Origin: Smittia aterrima
Lineage: Eukaryota; Arthropoda; Insecta; Diptera; Chironomidae
Length of the DNA stretch: 64,000 nt
Assembly: GCA_033063855.1 (NCBI GenBank)
Contig: CP093830.1
Span: 3,410,854-3,474,853, forward strand
Direction: 5' to 3'
The notes under the pieces were generated by a model. That model was given only the letters and a program-made list of their open reading frames with translations, was not told the origin of the DNA and searched no databases. This document shows, piece after piece, positions 33,301 through 45,031 of this stretch (the first letter of the stretch is position 1; the number at the start of each line of letters is the position of its first letter). The translations under genes were made by a program, and so were the position numbers.

Positions 33301-35514
33301 TCATCGTAATCAAAGCCTAAACTTAATCAGTTCAAAAAAGGTTGAATTTCCTGCTTTTACAATCCAAAACTTTTAATTAGAACTTCTCATGTTAATCCGA
33401 GAAGTAAACTCTTGTAAAAGTGAAGAACTCTCTATCGCTATCGTAGAACTTTAATCTGAGAAGTATTTTGAAAATTAGAAAACATTTTTGCAACATTTTG
33501 TATCAAACAAACATTTTTGCCTTAAAATCGTGTCGTCCCTTTGTGAAAAACATTTTTTTCTGTCTGCGTTTTGAATTTTACCAAAATACGATCCAATATT
33601 TCCATTGTTTTCTAGAAATATCATATTGTTGGGACACAAGCATACGAGGTGAGTTTGATTTTTACTCTCGACATTCTCATTTGATTTGACTCTTAGCGCG
33701 TGATTTTTCTTTTGATGTCATTCATTTCACTTCGTACAATTCGTAATAGAAAAGCGGAATGAAAGCTTAAAGTAATATAATTGGAATGAATAGATAGGAT
33801 GAAACCATTCAAACGAGAGCTTTTGAGGGGTCGTTCACAAATTACGTTCAAAAATAGTTTTTTCTTGAAAAGTTTTGTAATTTGTGTTCGATTCCTTCTT
33901 CACCGAAAAATTTTCTACTGCGAGCAAGATTTTCCGCAAAACTTTTTTTGAATGTTACAAAGCTTTTTGAGAATTTCTTTCGAATGCAAACTCTGTCCTC
34001 CAATCCATCGAGACTTTCTGCTTCTTCTAACTTGCACAAAAGCTTAAATTGATCCTTCTGAGCATTGAATATTTTCGTTCAGCTCAAGTTAGTCGCTTCA
34101 TTTCTTTCTATTCTAAATTAATGTTTTCACAAACAAAAATTGGAACTTAAATGTGATTTCGAAAGTCCTTCGAATTTAATTTTCCGTCTTAAAGCTTAGA
34201 TAAGTGTTTTCGAATTCAAAACTTTCCTTTGAATCTCTTTGTATTCGATGGAAAACAGTAAAATAATCTTCTTAGCCTAATGAGGTGAGTTAGACAATTT
34301 CAAAGCTTCACCTCTCTTCCTCTTTGTTTATGATTTGCAAATTAAATATTTAAAATCCTGAGAACTTTTCTATTCACGAACCAACGTCGCTAGAACATCA
34401 TTAATTAAATCGTTTAATTTATAAAACTCTTGCCGCATTTTTACGTCTGTCTTTCTACTATCAAACTTTTGTTTTCACTTTTTCTCTCTCCAAACGAACG
34501 ACTCTCTTGAAATGAAAGCCGGCCCAACTTCTGCCGACGGGACATAGTTCACACTGCATCGAGATAAACGCTCACTGAATGAAAGCTTTCTCTGTAAATA
34601 AAAAAAAGTTGTAAAATTTCTTTTCGAATAAACAAAAAACAAACTTTGAGCACAAACTTTGGTAAGTAAATGAAGGCGAACTCACGCTAAGTACTTAGTC
34701 TTGTAGAAAGTTGCATTTAGTTGTCCACCTAAAGTAGATGAAAGTTTTAAGCTCAACAACTTCAAATCTTTCCTGTTTAGATTGTTTTTCTCTTGTAACA
34801 TAAAAGAAACCTTTGACACCTCATCAACATGATTGATTAAACATTCAAATTTACTGCTCCATGTCAATGCAAAAAATATTTTTACGACCATTTGTAAACA
34901 TAACTGAAACATTCACTGAAACATTCACGCGAACTTACGAGAAGAATTTTGTTCGACACGATCTCTTTTTCGGAGCTATCGTGATAACTGAAGTCGTGTG
35001 CACAGAGCACCAGATAATCCAGGCAACAAGCAAAGAACTTTATGAGAAAAGCCAACTGCATGAACTTGAATTCTCTCGATGATAAAGTCAAGCAGCAAAT
35101 TAATTTATGTTGAATCATTTCACACATTTCAGATGGAGCCATTCGCGAAACGAAGGGCATCAATACATTGGTCCGCCCGATTATCGCACGGGGTACATTC
35201 GTGAGTAGTCAAATCAATTAGTTTCCTCAAATATTTGCTAACTTTCCTCTTTCGCTTTGTCCACAGGTTCCCATCTACGGTAGGAAAATGATTTTCGTTT
35301 AATTTCAGATCTCAAAATGAAGTAATTTTCCCATTAGATCGCCATCAGGAAGAGTACGATAGCAAACGACTTGTATCTGGAGCCAAATTTCGATCCGAGC
35401 AATTATTACGTTCCATCGCGGTCCAATCGCAATTCCATCACCGAGACGAACTTTGTTGGACTGGGAATTCGCATTAAGCCTACGCACAGGGATTCTTATG
35501 CGTCTCTCGACTAA
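30365..35514 (+). CDS. SLC35F3/F4-type solute transporter
   Basis: Exons 30365-30724, 30788-31399, 31463-31874, 31945-31965, 32052-32160, 35133-35200, 35267-35279 and 35349-35514 give 586 residues. A His/Ser-rich cytosolic N-terminus of 120 residues leads to about ten hydrophobic spans, including FGVCVTILITFCWVGTTH, FFASWFCTNFVILFFP, VYLLSWVILHEQFVGVR and VDTGIALLAYMDG, all characteristic of SLC35F3/F4 in the drug/metabolite transporter superfamily. Human SLC35F3 is linked to thiamine transport; the substrate here is unknown. The first intron (63 bp) is in frame without a stop, so retention would add 21 residues. The last acceptor is uncertain: using 35338 instead gives a short end SPSGRVR. 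Confidence 0.9.
32161..35132 (+). other. Long intron of the SLC35F-type gene
   Basis: This 2.97-kb intron lies between LLR and WSHSRN codons (donor GTTGGT, a weak variant; acceptor CACACATTTCAG). It is AT-rich, with no conserved frame on either strand and no recognisable RNA gene. Confidence 0.6.
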
Positions 35515-36146
35515 AATAGTTTTTTAAATGCACCGAATTTCAAATAAAACTCTCGACACGAACAGCACTCGATTCTTATTTCGATAAAGAATATTTCACT
35601 TGAGAAAGTTTTTATGAATTTTGTGATATGAACAAAAGAAGTTCGGAATTGAATTAATCTCTTCATTAGTTTTCCATTTACGATTCGCGCAATTGTTAAG
35701 TTAATTCCAAGAATAAATTACAAACCTACTGTACCTTGATTCAATTAAATGAACAGAAGTTTGTGAATAGAGACGATAGTCCTCCTTGAGATAGATATCT
35801 AAAAAGTGTTAATTGACCAAGTTGTTGATGTAATTTGATTCGATGTGGATTAAGACGTAGATTTTGAACCAGAGAATTAAATGTAACCAATGATCATTCG
35901 TTTTTTTTTGAAATAAAAGAGAAATATTAATTTGAAACTTGTTCATGTATTGTGGTTAAGTCAATCCTTTTCTGTGGTTTTCCTCTTCCAGGTAGAATTT
36001 TAAGGAAGTCTGTTTTTTGAACAGGTAAATTTTTCCTATATAAGGATCATTTTCCTTCAAACATTATCATTCGATCTTTCAAGCTCAAGCAAGAAACATC
36101 TCAAATTATTTATTTATCCTTTTAAGAAAAAGCTCTAAGAATAAAA
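35515..36146 (+). promoter_or_regulatory. Intergenic region with a TATA promoter for the repeat-protein gene
   Basis: TATATAAG at 36037-36044 lies about 30 bp upstream of an initiator-like TCATTC at 36067-36072, and the coding start follows at 36147. This is the clearest TATA-plus-initiator pair in the window and suggests regulated, possibly strong expression. Confidence 0.6.
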
Positions 36147-37247
36147 ATGAATAAAAACGCTCCAGAACTTCAAATCATTATTGATAGCATAAATGCGAAG
36201 AAAGTTCAGCAAGCTGCTACTGTTCAGCGATCGGTGTACGTTCCAAATCTTGTGCCAACAATGAAGAAAGGAAAGTTAACGGCTAAAGCACAAGAAATTG
36301 TTAAAGTGTCATCTCCTGTAAAGAAGGCTCCCGTCAAGAGACAACAGAAGGAAAAGCCTGTTAAGAAAGCTCCGATCAAGAGACAACAGAAGGACAATCC
36401 TGTTAAGAAAGCTCCCGTCAAAAGACAACCGAAGAATAATCCAATTGCTCCAACAAGAGGAGCATCAACATCATCATCGATGGCTCCTGTCAGGCCTTCT
36501 TCAGCTCAAGTCGCTCAAATTGTTCGTTATGATAATGTTTCGATTCCGAGTCGAACAATAGGAGCATCAACATCATCATCAATGGCTCCAGTCAGGCCTT
36601 CTTCAGCTCCATTGGCTCCAGTTGTTCCTGATAACAATGTTTCGATTCCGAACAGGAAATGCATTCCAACCTCTAAAGACGAGGTAGAAAATTTAGAGGA
36701 GTCATCTGCAAGAACGCGGCCGGTACTGAGGATATTTAGATTCGGCACATCTGCAAACGAAATCTTGAGGGAAAAGGCTGCATTTGGAAGTGATTCTGAT
36801 TCCTCGTCATCAGGAAGCGACGTTGATTTAAGTGATAGTGAAAGGCCAACCTTGCCAGAAAAAGCATTACCAATCAGAGCAAACGAAATCTTGAGGGAAA
36901 AGGCTGCATTTGGAGCCTCACTTTCTGATTCATCGTCATCAGGAAGCGACGTTGATTCAAGTGACAGTGATAGTGAAAGGCCAACCTTGCCAGAAAAAGC
37001 ATCACCAATCAGAGCATCTGTTCTTCAGGAAAACATTGACAAAGAAAAATTAAAGAAGCAAGTCGCATTATTCAAGCAGAAAGATTCCTCATTCGATAGC
37101 TCAGAAGGAAGCAACGACGAAAGCTCAGAAGAGGAGAACAACGAAGAAAGAGGCAAGAAAAGGAAAATGAAGAAAATCAAAAACAAAAGCTCAAAGCAAT
37201 TGAAGTACGAACAACTTGTTCAAGAAAAATTAGGCTATTGGATGTAA
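36147..37247 (+). CDS. Internally repetitive, basic/Ser-rich, probably nuclear protein
   Basis: Single exon, 366 residues, low complexity. Three internal repeat sets occur in order: a 14-residue basic unit three times (57-98, VKKAPVKRQQKEKP type), a unit containing GASTSSSMAPVRPSSA twice (105-137 and 139-170), and a unit beginning ANEILREKAAFG with an SSSSGSDVD acidic-serine block twice (203-244 and 245-289). The C-terminus is acidic then basic (KKRKMKKIKNK) and ends KQLKYEQLVQEKLGYWM, which looks like a conserved helix. Basic clusters suggest nuclear import; SDSE-type sites suggest CK2 phosphorylation. I recognise no family. The ATG follows an A-rich leader (AAGAATAAAA). Confidence 0.75.
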   Translation: MNKNAPELQIIIDSINAKKVQQAATVQRSVYVPNLVPTMKKGKLTAKAQEIVKVSSPVKKAPVKRQQKEKPVKKAPIKRQQKDNPVKKAPVKRQPKNNPIAPTRGASTSSSMAPVRPSSAQVAQIVRYDNVSIPSRTIGASTSSSMAPVRPSSAPLAPVVPDNNVSIPNRKCIPTSKDEVENLEESSARTRPVLRIFRFGTSANEILREKAAFGSDSDSSSSGSDVDLSDSERPTLPEKALPIRANEILREKAAFGASLSDSSSSGSDVDSSDSDSERPTLPEKASPIRASVLQENIDKEKLKKQVALFKQKDSSFDSSEGSNDESSEEENNEERGKKRKMKKIKNKSSKQLKYEQLVQEKLGYWM

Positions 37248-37872
37248 TTTTATTCTAAATTTGTAAAGCCAAAAAAAAGAGAGAAAAACAATAAAACTAT
37301 TTTTTTAAATTTAAATTGCTTATTTTATTTTCGATTAGTTTCAAGGTTGATCTTCAAACTCTGTAGCAACAAATGAAGCGATTGTTGTTGTGTTTTTTCG
37401 ATGATTATCTCCATTGATAAAAATTGAATAGATCGGTTTATCTAAACATCAAAAAAGTTTCAATTACAAATAAATTCAATTTAACTGAGCGAATTTTTTG
37501 GTTGATGGGAAGCTTCCGTTTGTCACTGAAATTGAAAATTTCGGCTTAACGCAAAAATTGTTTTTGATCTTGAACTTTGTGATATCACTTAAAAAAAAAA
37601 TTGCGAGTCATATTCATGATGAAAATTTCATCAGCACATTGTCTCTCGCTTTTGTGTATTTTTTTTCCGATCAACATGTGAGCGATCTCATGTTTGTTGT
37701 TCTGAAGAGATAATAAATGTAGTTTATAAATAAAATTGGCTTCTATGTATTTTTGATTCTGTAATCGTGTTAGATAATAACAGAGATATGCCTTTAAATT
37801 TTGAGTAGCGTTTCTCACTGCTTCAGTTGATTTCATTCCGTTGTGTCGTCAATATCTCGTCGAATAAAAAAA
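37248..37872. other. Intergenic region
   Basis: AATAAAAC at about 37291 likely ends the repeat-protein transcript. The esterase promoter should lie within the last 100 bases. Open frames on both strands are AT-rich chance frames. Confidence 0.5.
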
Positions 37873-39645
37873 ATGAAGTTTGTCACTGTGAACACTGAGT
37901 TTGGACCAGTGAAGGGCTGTCAGGATTCAACAGCTTTGGGTCGAAATGTTTTCAAGTTCCAAACGATTCCTTACATGAAAGCTCCGCTTGGAAAGTTGAG
38001 ATTTCGCGACGCGGAATCACCTGAGAAATGGACTGAGCCATTTGATTCTACAGTTGTGCGACCTTCATACACAACATACAACGCATTCACTCCGACACCT
38101 CAAGTTGAGGGAAAGGAAGATGCAGGTGTATTGAGTATCACAACTCCCTACATCGATAGAAATCTTCCGGTTGCTGTTTGTAAATATTCCCAAAATGGAA
38201 TAAAAATAATTCGCTGACCTTCGGCCTCTGTTTCAGATATTCACGGTGGCGGTTTTCAATACGCGTTCGGCGAGAATTCGTTCTACGGTGGCGATTATTT
38301 ATTACAAAAGGACATCATTTTCGTCACGATCAATTATCGTGTTGGCCCAATTGGCTTCTTAAGCTTGAGCGATCCAAAGCTTGGCATTCCGGGAAATGCA
38401 GGATTGAAAGATCAAGTGTTTGCTCTCAAATGGATTAAAAATAACATCGCTCAATTCGGAGGAGACCCCAACAATGTGTAAGCGAATTCTTAATGAAATC
38501 ATAAGTCAATTAATTTTTTTTTCTTAGAACAATCTTTGGGACTTCAGCTGGAGCAACTTCGGTCCATCATTTGTTGGTTTCGGAACAAGCAAATGGACTT
38601 TTCCAAAGAGCCATTCCCATGTCAGGAACTGCTTTCATTAAAGGTTGGGCAATGGCCCCGAAAAAAGATTTTGCTTTAAGACTTGCTAGGTCTCTTGGAT
38701 GGGATGGCGAAGGAGGTGAAGCGAAAGTTCTTGAAGTCTTGGAAAATGCGAAAGCTTCTGATTTGGTGTTGAACGAGGCGAAGCTTCTGACTCATGACGA
38801 AATATTTGCGGAACATATTTTGTTCCCGTTCACTCCAATCGTTGAGCCATATGTGACCAAGACGACGTTCCTACCAAAAGATCCTGTTCTTCTCGCACGT
38901 AGAGCTTGGGGAAATAACATTGATTGCATGATTGGAGGAACTTCTTTGGAAGGAGCTTTGATGTCAATGTTCCCTGCGAACTATTTCGATCTAATGAAAG
39001 CTCCCGAATCTTTCACTCTGGCTCGAGAATTTTCTTTAGATATGAGAAAATCTGCTGACAAAGAAAAAGCTGCACAGATTGGCGAGAAGATACGAAAACT
39101 TTATTTCGGTGATGAAGCTTTATCAGCTGAAGCAGTCTATAAATATTATGCGGTAAGTTCTCAGTGAAAACATCAAAAATTTAATTAAATTTCTCGCTCT
39201 ATAGTTCGCAGGAGATATTCACTTCTGGCATGGAATCTACCGAGCAGTCTTATCTCGACGCAACGGAAATGGAAAAACTTTCTTCTATCGTTTCGATATC
39301 AGGACAGATTTGAATTTCATGAAGATTATGACTCAAAAGGATTATGATGGAGCAGTTCATGGCGAAGACATTTCTTATCTGTTCTTCACTGCAGCAATGG
39401 GAGCAAAGCCACCAGCAATCGGTTCATATCAACACGATTTAGTCAAGAAAATGGTTGGAATTGTCACTTCCTTTATCATCAACGGAACTCCCAAAGACGA
39501 ATCTTGGCTGCCTCTTGAATCAACTTCTCCAATGAAGTGCTTCAACATGACGAAAGATTCATTCGAGACAATTGACTTCCCTGAGGAGCAAAGATTGAAG
39601 GCATTGAATGAAATTTACGAAGAGGCAGGTGTCACTCTCTTCTAA
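37873..39645 (+). CDS. Carboxylesterase, intracellular alpha-esterase-like
   Basis: Exons 37873-38179, 38237-38477, 38528-39152 and 39205-39645 give 537 residues with no signal peptide. Type-B carboxylesterase hallmarks appear in order: FKFQTIPYMKAPLGKLRF, the oxyanion-hole HGGGF, INYRVGPIGFL, GNAGLKDQVFALKWIKNNI, FGGDPNNV, the nucleophile elbow GTSAGA (Ser189), Glu324 (GGTSLEGAL) and His443 (VHGED). The triad is complete, so it should hydrolyse carboxyl esters (lipids, xenobiotics). The residue before the nucleophile is Thr where most relatives have Glu (GESAG). The start is an ATG after an A run, giving MKFVTVNTEFGPVKG. Confidence 0.92.
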
Positions 39646-39973
39646 AGCAATAACATTCACATAAAAATAATGTAATAAGCTTTTCTTTATTATCTACTGC
39701 GAATAAAATTGAATTCTAAAGCACAGATTTATTATTTTCTTGAAAACGTTCAACAATTTCATAGCTTGACAGCTCTCGCTAAGCTTCGTCATAACTTTTC
39801 AAAATAACACAAAATACCACATCATCTCAAGTAAAAGAAATTATTCTAAGCTAATTCATTCAAGTTAATCGAGTTTAATTGAGTTCACGCGGAAGACATC
39901 ACCTTAAGTTAAAGCCTAGTTGTTATAGCATGCTCTTGAGAACGAACAAGAACTGAGAACATCAACAAATATC
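39646..39973 (+). promoter_or_regulatory. Intergenic region, esterase 3' end and SEL1L promoter
   Basis: AATAAAATTG at about 39702 is a likely esterase polyadenylation signal. The remaining 270 bases precede the SEL1L start; no TATA box is seen. Confidence 0.4.
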
Positions 39974-42351
39974 ATGGAAATGAAATTTTCGCTTTTGTTG
40001 ACTTTGGCGATTCTGATTTCTTTTGCATCGGCGTCCTTACAAGGACCAGATTCTGATTTGTTTGACCAATCAAAGCAATATGAACGCAAATCAGCGAAAG
40101 GAATGGACGAGGAGGCTCCATCAGAAAGTGAATCGAAAGCTGAAGAGACTGATGACGAAAAAGATGAATCAGAGCGGTTTGTGAAGATTCTCGCCGACGA
40201 TTTGAGTTTTCCATCTTCTGGCATCAAAATTGTGAAAGCTCCTGATCTTTCGAAAGACAGTGACAGTAAAAAGATTTCCGAGACCTTAGCAATGATGCTC
40301 GAGAATCAAGAGAAGTGGATTCAGAAATTCGAGGAAGAACTCGAAGAGATGAACAAGAATGAAGTGATTGAAGAGCCAGTGGTCGAGAAGACGGCAGTAG
40401 AACTTGAAGGTGAGTTGCGGATTAATTAATATTTACACAGTTAATGAATATTTTTCTTATAGCCGACAGAGTTTATGATCAAGCTCTTGCGATTCTGAAT
40501 AAAACGAAATCTTCGAATAAAAACGAAGGATACGCTTTGCTGATGTCGGCAGCAATTCTCGGACACAAAATGGCAAAAGTTAACATAGCTTGGAGTCAAT
40601 TACTTGGAAACCCAATGGAACTTCGCATAGACGAAGCTAAGAAAGCGTTCGAGGAATTAGCAGAGACTGGAATGCCAGACGCTCACATGGGTCTCGCGTT
40701 TATGTATTCGTCTGGTATCGGATACAACGTTTCTCAAGCGAAAGCATTAGTTCACTACACACTTGCTGCGATCGGAGACAATTCGTTTGCTCAGATGGTT
40801 CTTGGATATCGCTACTGGTCTGGAGTAACAGTACCGAACAGCTGCGAGAAAGCGCTTGATTTCTACAGGAAAGTTGCGACAAAAGTCGCATCAGAAGTAA
40901 CTTTCTCTGGAGGACCAGCAGTTCATCGTGTTCGACTGTTAGATGAACTAGAAAATTCAGGACCAGCATCAGGTGTACTTGACAACGATTTGATTGACTA
41001 CTATGAACTCCTGGCTAACAAAGGTGACGTTCAGGCACAAGTCGGATTGGGTCAGCTGCATTATCAAGGAGGTCGTGGAATTCCGATTGATCATCGAAAA
41101 GCTCTCGCTTACTTCACACCAGCTGCAAATGCTGGAAACGCAGTTGCAATGGCTTTTCTCGGTAAAATCTACCTCGAAGGAAGCGAGAACATCAAAGCTG
41201 ATAACGAGACAGCATTGAAAGTAAGTTTTCTTAAAAAAAAGGTCAGAAAAGTAAATTAAAATTTTTGTTTTTAGTATTTTAAGAAAGCTGCTGACTTAGG
41301 AAATCCTGTTGGACAAAGTGGTCTTGGTATAATGTATCTTCAAGGCAAAGGAGTTCCAAGAGACACTGACAAGGCTCTGAAATATTTCACTCAAGCTGCT
41401 GATCAAGGATGGGTCGATGGCCAACTACAGCTCGGCAACATGTACTACAGCGGAATTGGAGTCAAGAGAGATTTCAAACTCGCAAACAAATATTTCAACC
41501 TTGCATCTCAATCTGGTCACGTACTTGCATTCTACAATCTCGGCCAAATGCATGCGTCAGGAGTTGGAATGATGCGATCTTGTCCAACTGCAGTTGAACT
41601 CTTCAAAAATGTTGCTGAACGAGGAAGATGGGCAGAGAGATTGATGGTCGCTTACACTGACTATCGTGCTTACAAGTTTGATGAAGCTTTTCTACAATAC
41701 GCGCTACTTGCTGAGCTCGGCTATGAAGTCGCTCAGAGCAATGCTGCTTTCTTATTGGATCGTTCAGAAATTAAATTATTCAACAATCGTCAAGAAGATC
41801 TAGTCCGTGCACTGCAATATTGGGGTCGAGCTGCTGGTCAAGGATATTCGGCTGCACAAGTGAAACTTGGCGACTATCACTACTATGGACTTGGAACTGG
41901 AATCGACTATGAGACAGCTGCTTCTCACTATCGAATGGCATCGGATCAACAGCATAATGCACAGGCAATGTTCAATTTAGCCTACATGCATGAGCAAGGC
42001 CTCGGAATGAAGAAAGACATTCACTTGGCTAAAAGATTCTATGATCTTGCGGCTGAAACGAATGGAGACGCAAAGATTCCTGTTGCCCTTGCTTTACTAA
42101 AACTTCAATTCTTTTATAAATTCGAGTCACTTCGTGAAGATAATTTCTTCAAGATGCTGGTTGGTCTAGATGAGAATATCGTCCAAAACTGGGACCTCTA
42201 CCTCATAACTATTATCACAATTTTCCTTGGAATGATAATTTACTCTAGACGACCTCCGCCTGAACCAGTGCAAAACGAGCCACCAGCCAACCATGAAGAA
42301 CAATCAGCACCAGCACCAGAGAATCCAAATTTGAACGGAGAAGGTCAATGA
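39974..42351 (+). CDS. SEL1L/Hrd3 homologue of ER-associated degradation
   Basis: Exons 39974-40409, 40463-41220 and 41275-42351 give 756 residues. A signal peptide (1-21, SLLLTLAILISFASA) and an acidic segment precede a long series of Sel1 repeats with the AxxxLGxxYxxGxGVxxDxxKAxxYFxxAA pattern in at least three blocks. A single transmembrane span follows (LITIITIFLGMIIY) with a Pro-rich cytosolic tail (RRPPPEPVQNEPP). SEL1L/Hrd3 is the luminal adaptor that delivers misfolded proteins to the Hrd1 ubiquitin ligase in the ER membrane. Length and layout fit insect members, which lack the fibronectin type II domain of vertebrates. Confidence 0.95.
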
Positions 42352-42565
42352 GTTAAGAAATCAGCGTCTCAATGTAGACTCAACGTTCATGGTGTGATAG
42401 CTCAAATGCATTTTTTGTAAAGAATTTCAATCGTTCAATCAATGTGTTTTAATAAGAAAACGTCAGCTGACGAGTTTTCGATTGATTTTCATTAAATGAA
42501 AGAGTAAATTAAACAAAACTTGATTTTTATTTCGAAAATCAAATTTCATGAAGAAAAAAAAGTTT

Positions 42566-43056
42566 TTACAACGATTTGCACATTCCCATGGCGTTCAAAA
42601 GAATATCAGTGTTAGTCTTGATAAGTCCGGCAAGTTTCATTGATTTTGCTTCGTCGTCGACGGTTGTTGATGCGTCAAAAAGTGCGTGTTTCATATTATT
42701 TTCCGGCCACTTATTGGTCTTCAAATTATCTAAAACACACTTCTCTTGCATCTCGAGACCTTCACTCTTAAGTCCCTCAATCACAGAATTGAAACTCAAT
42801 TGAGTAACTTCTTCAATCAATGGACTGCAATCGACTGAATCATCACCGTCGAACATTGGATAATCTTTCTCCAACAATTCAGACTTCTGGAGATGTTTAA
42901 TTATGCAATTCAACTTGACGAGATTGTGAGGTCCCGTTGGCAAAGATTCCACAGCGAAGGCGCAGAGAGCGAAGACAACAGCAATTGACAAACTGAGGAA
43001 ATCAAAAATTAAATAAATTTTTAAGGAACGAATAAACTTTCTTACCAGAGTTTCAT
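42566..43056 (-). CDS. Small secreted protein of unknown function
   Basis: Exons 43056-43046 and 42992-42566 give 145 residues. The first coding exon is only 11 bases (MKLC split); it completes a signal peptide reading MKLCLSIAVVFALCAFAVES, which supports the start. The mature part is helical with four cysteines (NCIIKHL, VDCSPL, EKCVLDN, GMCKSL), suggesting two disulfides. It resembles small haemolymph-type insect secreted proteins, but I do not recognise a family. Convergent with SEL1L, with about 210 bp between them. Confidence 0.8.
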
Positions 43057-43595
43057 TTTGAATATTTTTTATAATTTTCTAAATGCAAACTGTGCTGCGA
43101 TAGAAAGCGACAAGAGCTTTTATACTTTTTCTCGATTAGAATTTCCATAATTCACTCAGCTGGTGGAATCTGTCCAGGGATAGAAATCAAGTTCTAAAGA
43201 TTTAAGAAAATTAAGAAGTTTAAAGATTTTTGCATGTAAAGCCCTGACCACCAAAACAAGTTTAAGAATTGATGGTCTCCAAAATCTTGTTTACCGTAAA
43301 AAAAGCAAATGAGACTAATTTCTAACTGAAGAAAGTTCAATAGACCTTCATATTGAAGAAACGAGAAGGAAGTTTTTTTTTTAACTTTTTTCGTGTTCTT
43401 CATTTTCATGTCCTCTAGATTTATCTGAAGAACGAATGATTTGCATTTGAATTCGCAAATTTTTCAAGAAAAGCTGAAAGACAAAGTTTTTGAAACTTTC
43501 CATTTTGTTTCACATTTGAAGTTCAGACTTTATTCACAAATTAAGAATCTTAACTTCCTTAGTGTTCATTTCATTTTAATGATTAAACGAGAAAT
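43057..43595. other. Intergenic region between two - strand genes
   Basis: This holds the 3' end of the SRP receptor beta gene and the promoter of the small secreted protein. Within 80 bases upstream of that start is TATACTTTTTCTC on + (43120). No gene is seen. Confidence 0.4.
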
Positions 43596-44479
43596 TTAAA
43601 GTGAGTTGATGAAATTGCTGAGTTGTCCGATGTCGTTGTTCTTTGCTGAAGCTTCCGCGAAAGAAATCTTCTGTGAAATCTGTGAGAACTCAAAGTCCTT
43701 GTCACTTCTTCCAAGGAATGCTGTTGTGTCTTGAGAATTGTCAACTGACTTCAGTTGGCTCGTACGAGTCTTACGGATGAGATTTCTGGAAGAAATTTAT
43801 TCATTAGAAGAAAGTGAGGATTGTGATTCTCAAGAAGAAAACTTACATTTCTTTTTCCAGTAACTGTTCGATCGCTGATTTTCCCTTTGACATGGTTTCG
43901 TCTTGTTTATTGCATAATACAAGAACAGGAACCGATGACATTGCTTTGTCAGCAAGAAGCGTGTAAAGGAAACTAAGAAAATTTCAATTAAATCACTGAA
44001 AGTATCGATTTTAGCTTAACTCACTCAGCAACATCTTTAATTTCCTTTTGAACTGTTGAGCTGTCAATAACATAAACCAAAGCCTTAGTTGTGTTTCTGT
44101 ATGTGTCGAGAAGTCTCAATCGCAATCTTTCATGACCAGGAAGATCAACCAATCGAACGATTCCACTTTGCAATGTAAGAAAGCCGAAGTTTTCCTTCAG
44201 AGACGTGAAAGTTTCTACTTCAGTTCCATTCAAGACTAATGAATACAAAAGTGTCTTTCCAGAGTCGCAGAGTCCAGCAAGCATAATGTCAGTTCGTCTT
44301 GTCTTTCGCTTTCTAATTAAAAACACGATAACTAAAAATAAAAGTTGAAACAAGAATTTTTCGAATGAATCTTAAGAATTCTTACCTAAAGTCAAGAAGA
44401 TCGCAGCTACTGCAATCAGAATTGGCATGAAGTTGATTTCACTGAGCCGAATAGGCTCTTTCCTTGCAGTTTTATCCAT
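43596..44479 (-). CDS. SrpRbeta: Signal recognition particle receptor beta subunit
   Basis: Exons 44479-44386, 44331-44025, 43972-43847 and 43785-43596 give 238 residues. An N-terminal membrane anchor (about 18-37, FMPILIAVAAIFLTLVIVFLI) is followed by a GTPase domain: G1 GLCDSGKT (51-58), G3 DLPGHE, G4 NKQD (155-158) and the C-terminal SAK motif (EASAKNND). FEFSQ near the end is typical of SRPRB. It anchors the SRP receptor in the ER membrane and regulates ribosome hand-over to the translocon. Start is the first ATG, in an exon that encodes the anchor. Confidence 0.95.
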
Positions 44480-45031
44480 TCCAAATCGAATAAAATGATT
44501 TAGCAGCTTCCACAGTGTTTACACGTCTTACGATTCTCGAAGCTTTTGAAGTTTCAAGCTTTGAAAATGTTTAAAACGTTTTCATGAAACAATTTTAACT
44601 TTCCATTGCTTGGAATATTGTGGAAAGTTAAAACCCCCATCTAGTGGACAAGAAGTGCATAACAATTTAGCGCCGAACGCACTAACACACACACAGAATT
44701 CAAATATCTTAATTTAACTGCACTTTAATTAAGTACTGAGCTGGACTATGTTGCTAAATTAACTTTAAATTTAACCTTCAACTTCATTTTTAAAAATAAT
44801 CATCAAACGAATTAAACTTAACCTTCCGCGCTATCAAAAATCGCATTAGCTTTCAAGCGCTAGTTCAGGGGGAGAAGCGGTATTTCTAATAAATGTCGAT
44901 TTAATTCAATTCACAAGTACATAAACATTTGATGAAACCGCCATTCAGTTGAGCTTTCGCAGTGAACGCGAACATCGACAAGTGTCAGTTATTCAGCTTC
45001 AAATTAATTATCGGTGTCAACTTAAAAGACA
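44480..45031. promoter_or_regulatory. Divergent region, SRP receptor beta and LRR gene
   Basis: A short CA-repeat (ACACACACAC, about 44684-44693) is present. TCAGTT at 44986-44991 is an initiator-like site about 45 bases before the LRR start codon. No other element is clear. Confidence 0.4.

Noticed and set aside
40700..41218. Frames on both strands inside SEL1L exon 2
   Set aside because: Shadows of the Sel1-repeat coding frame.
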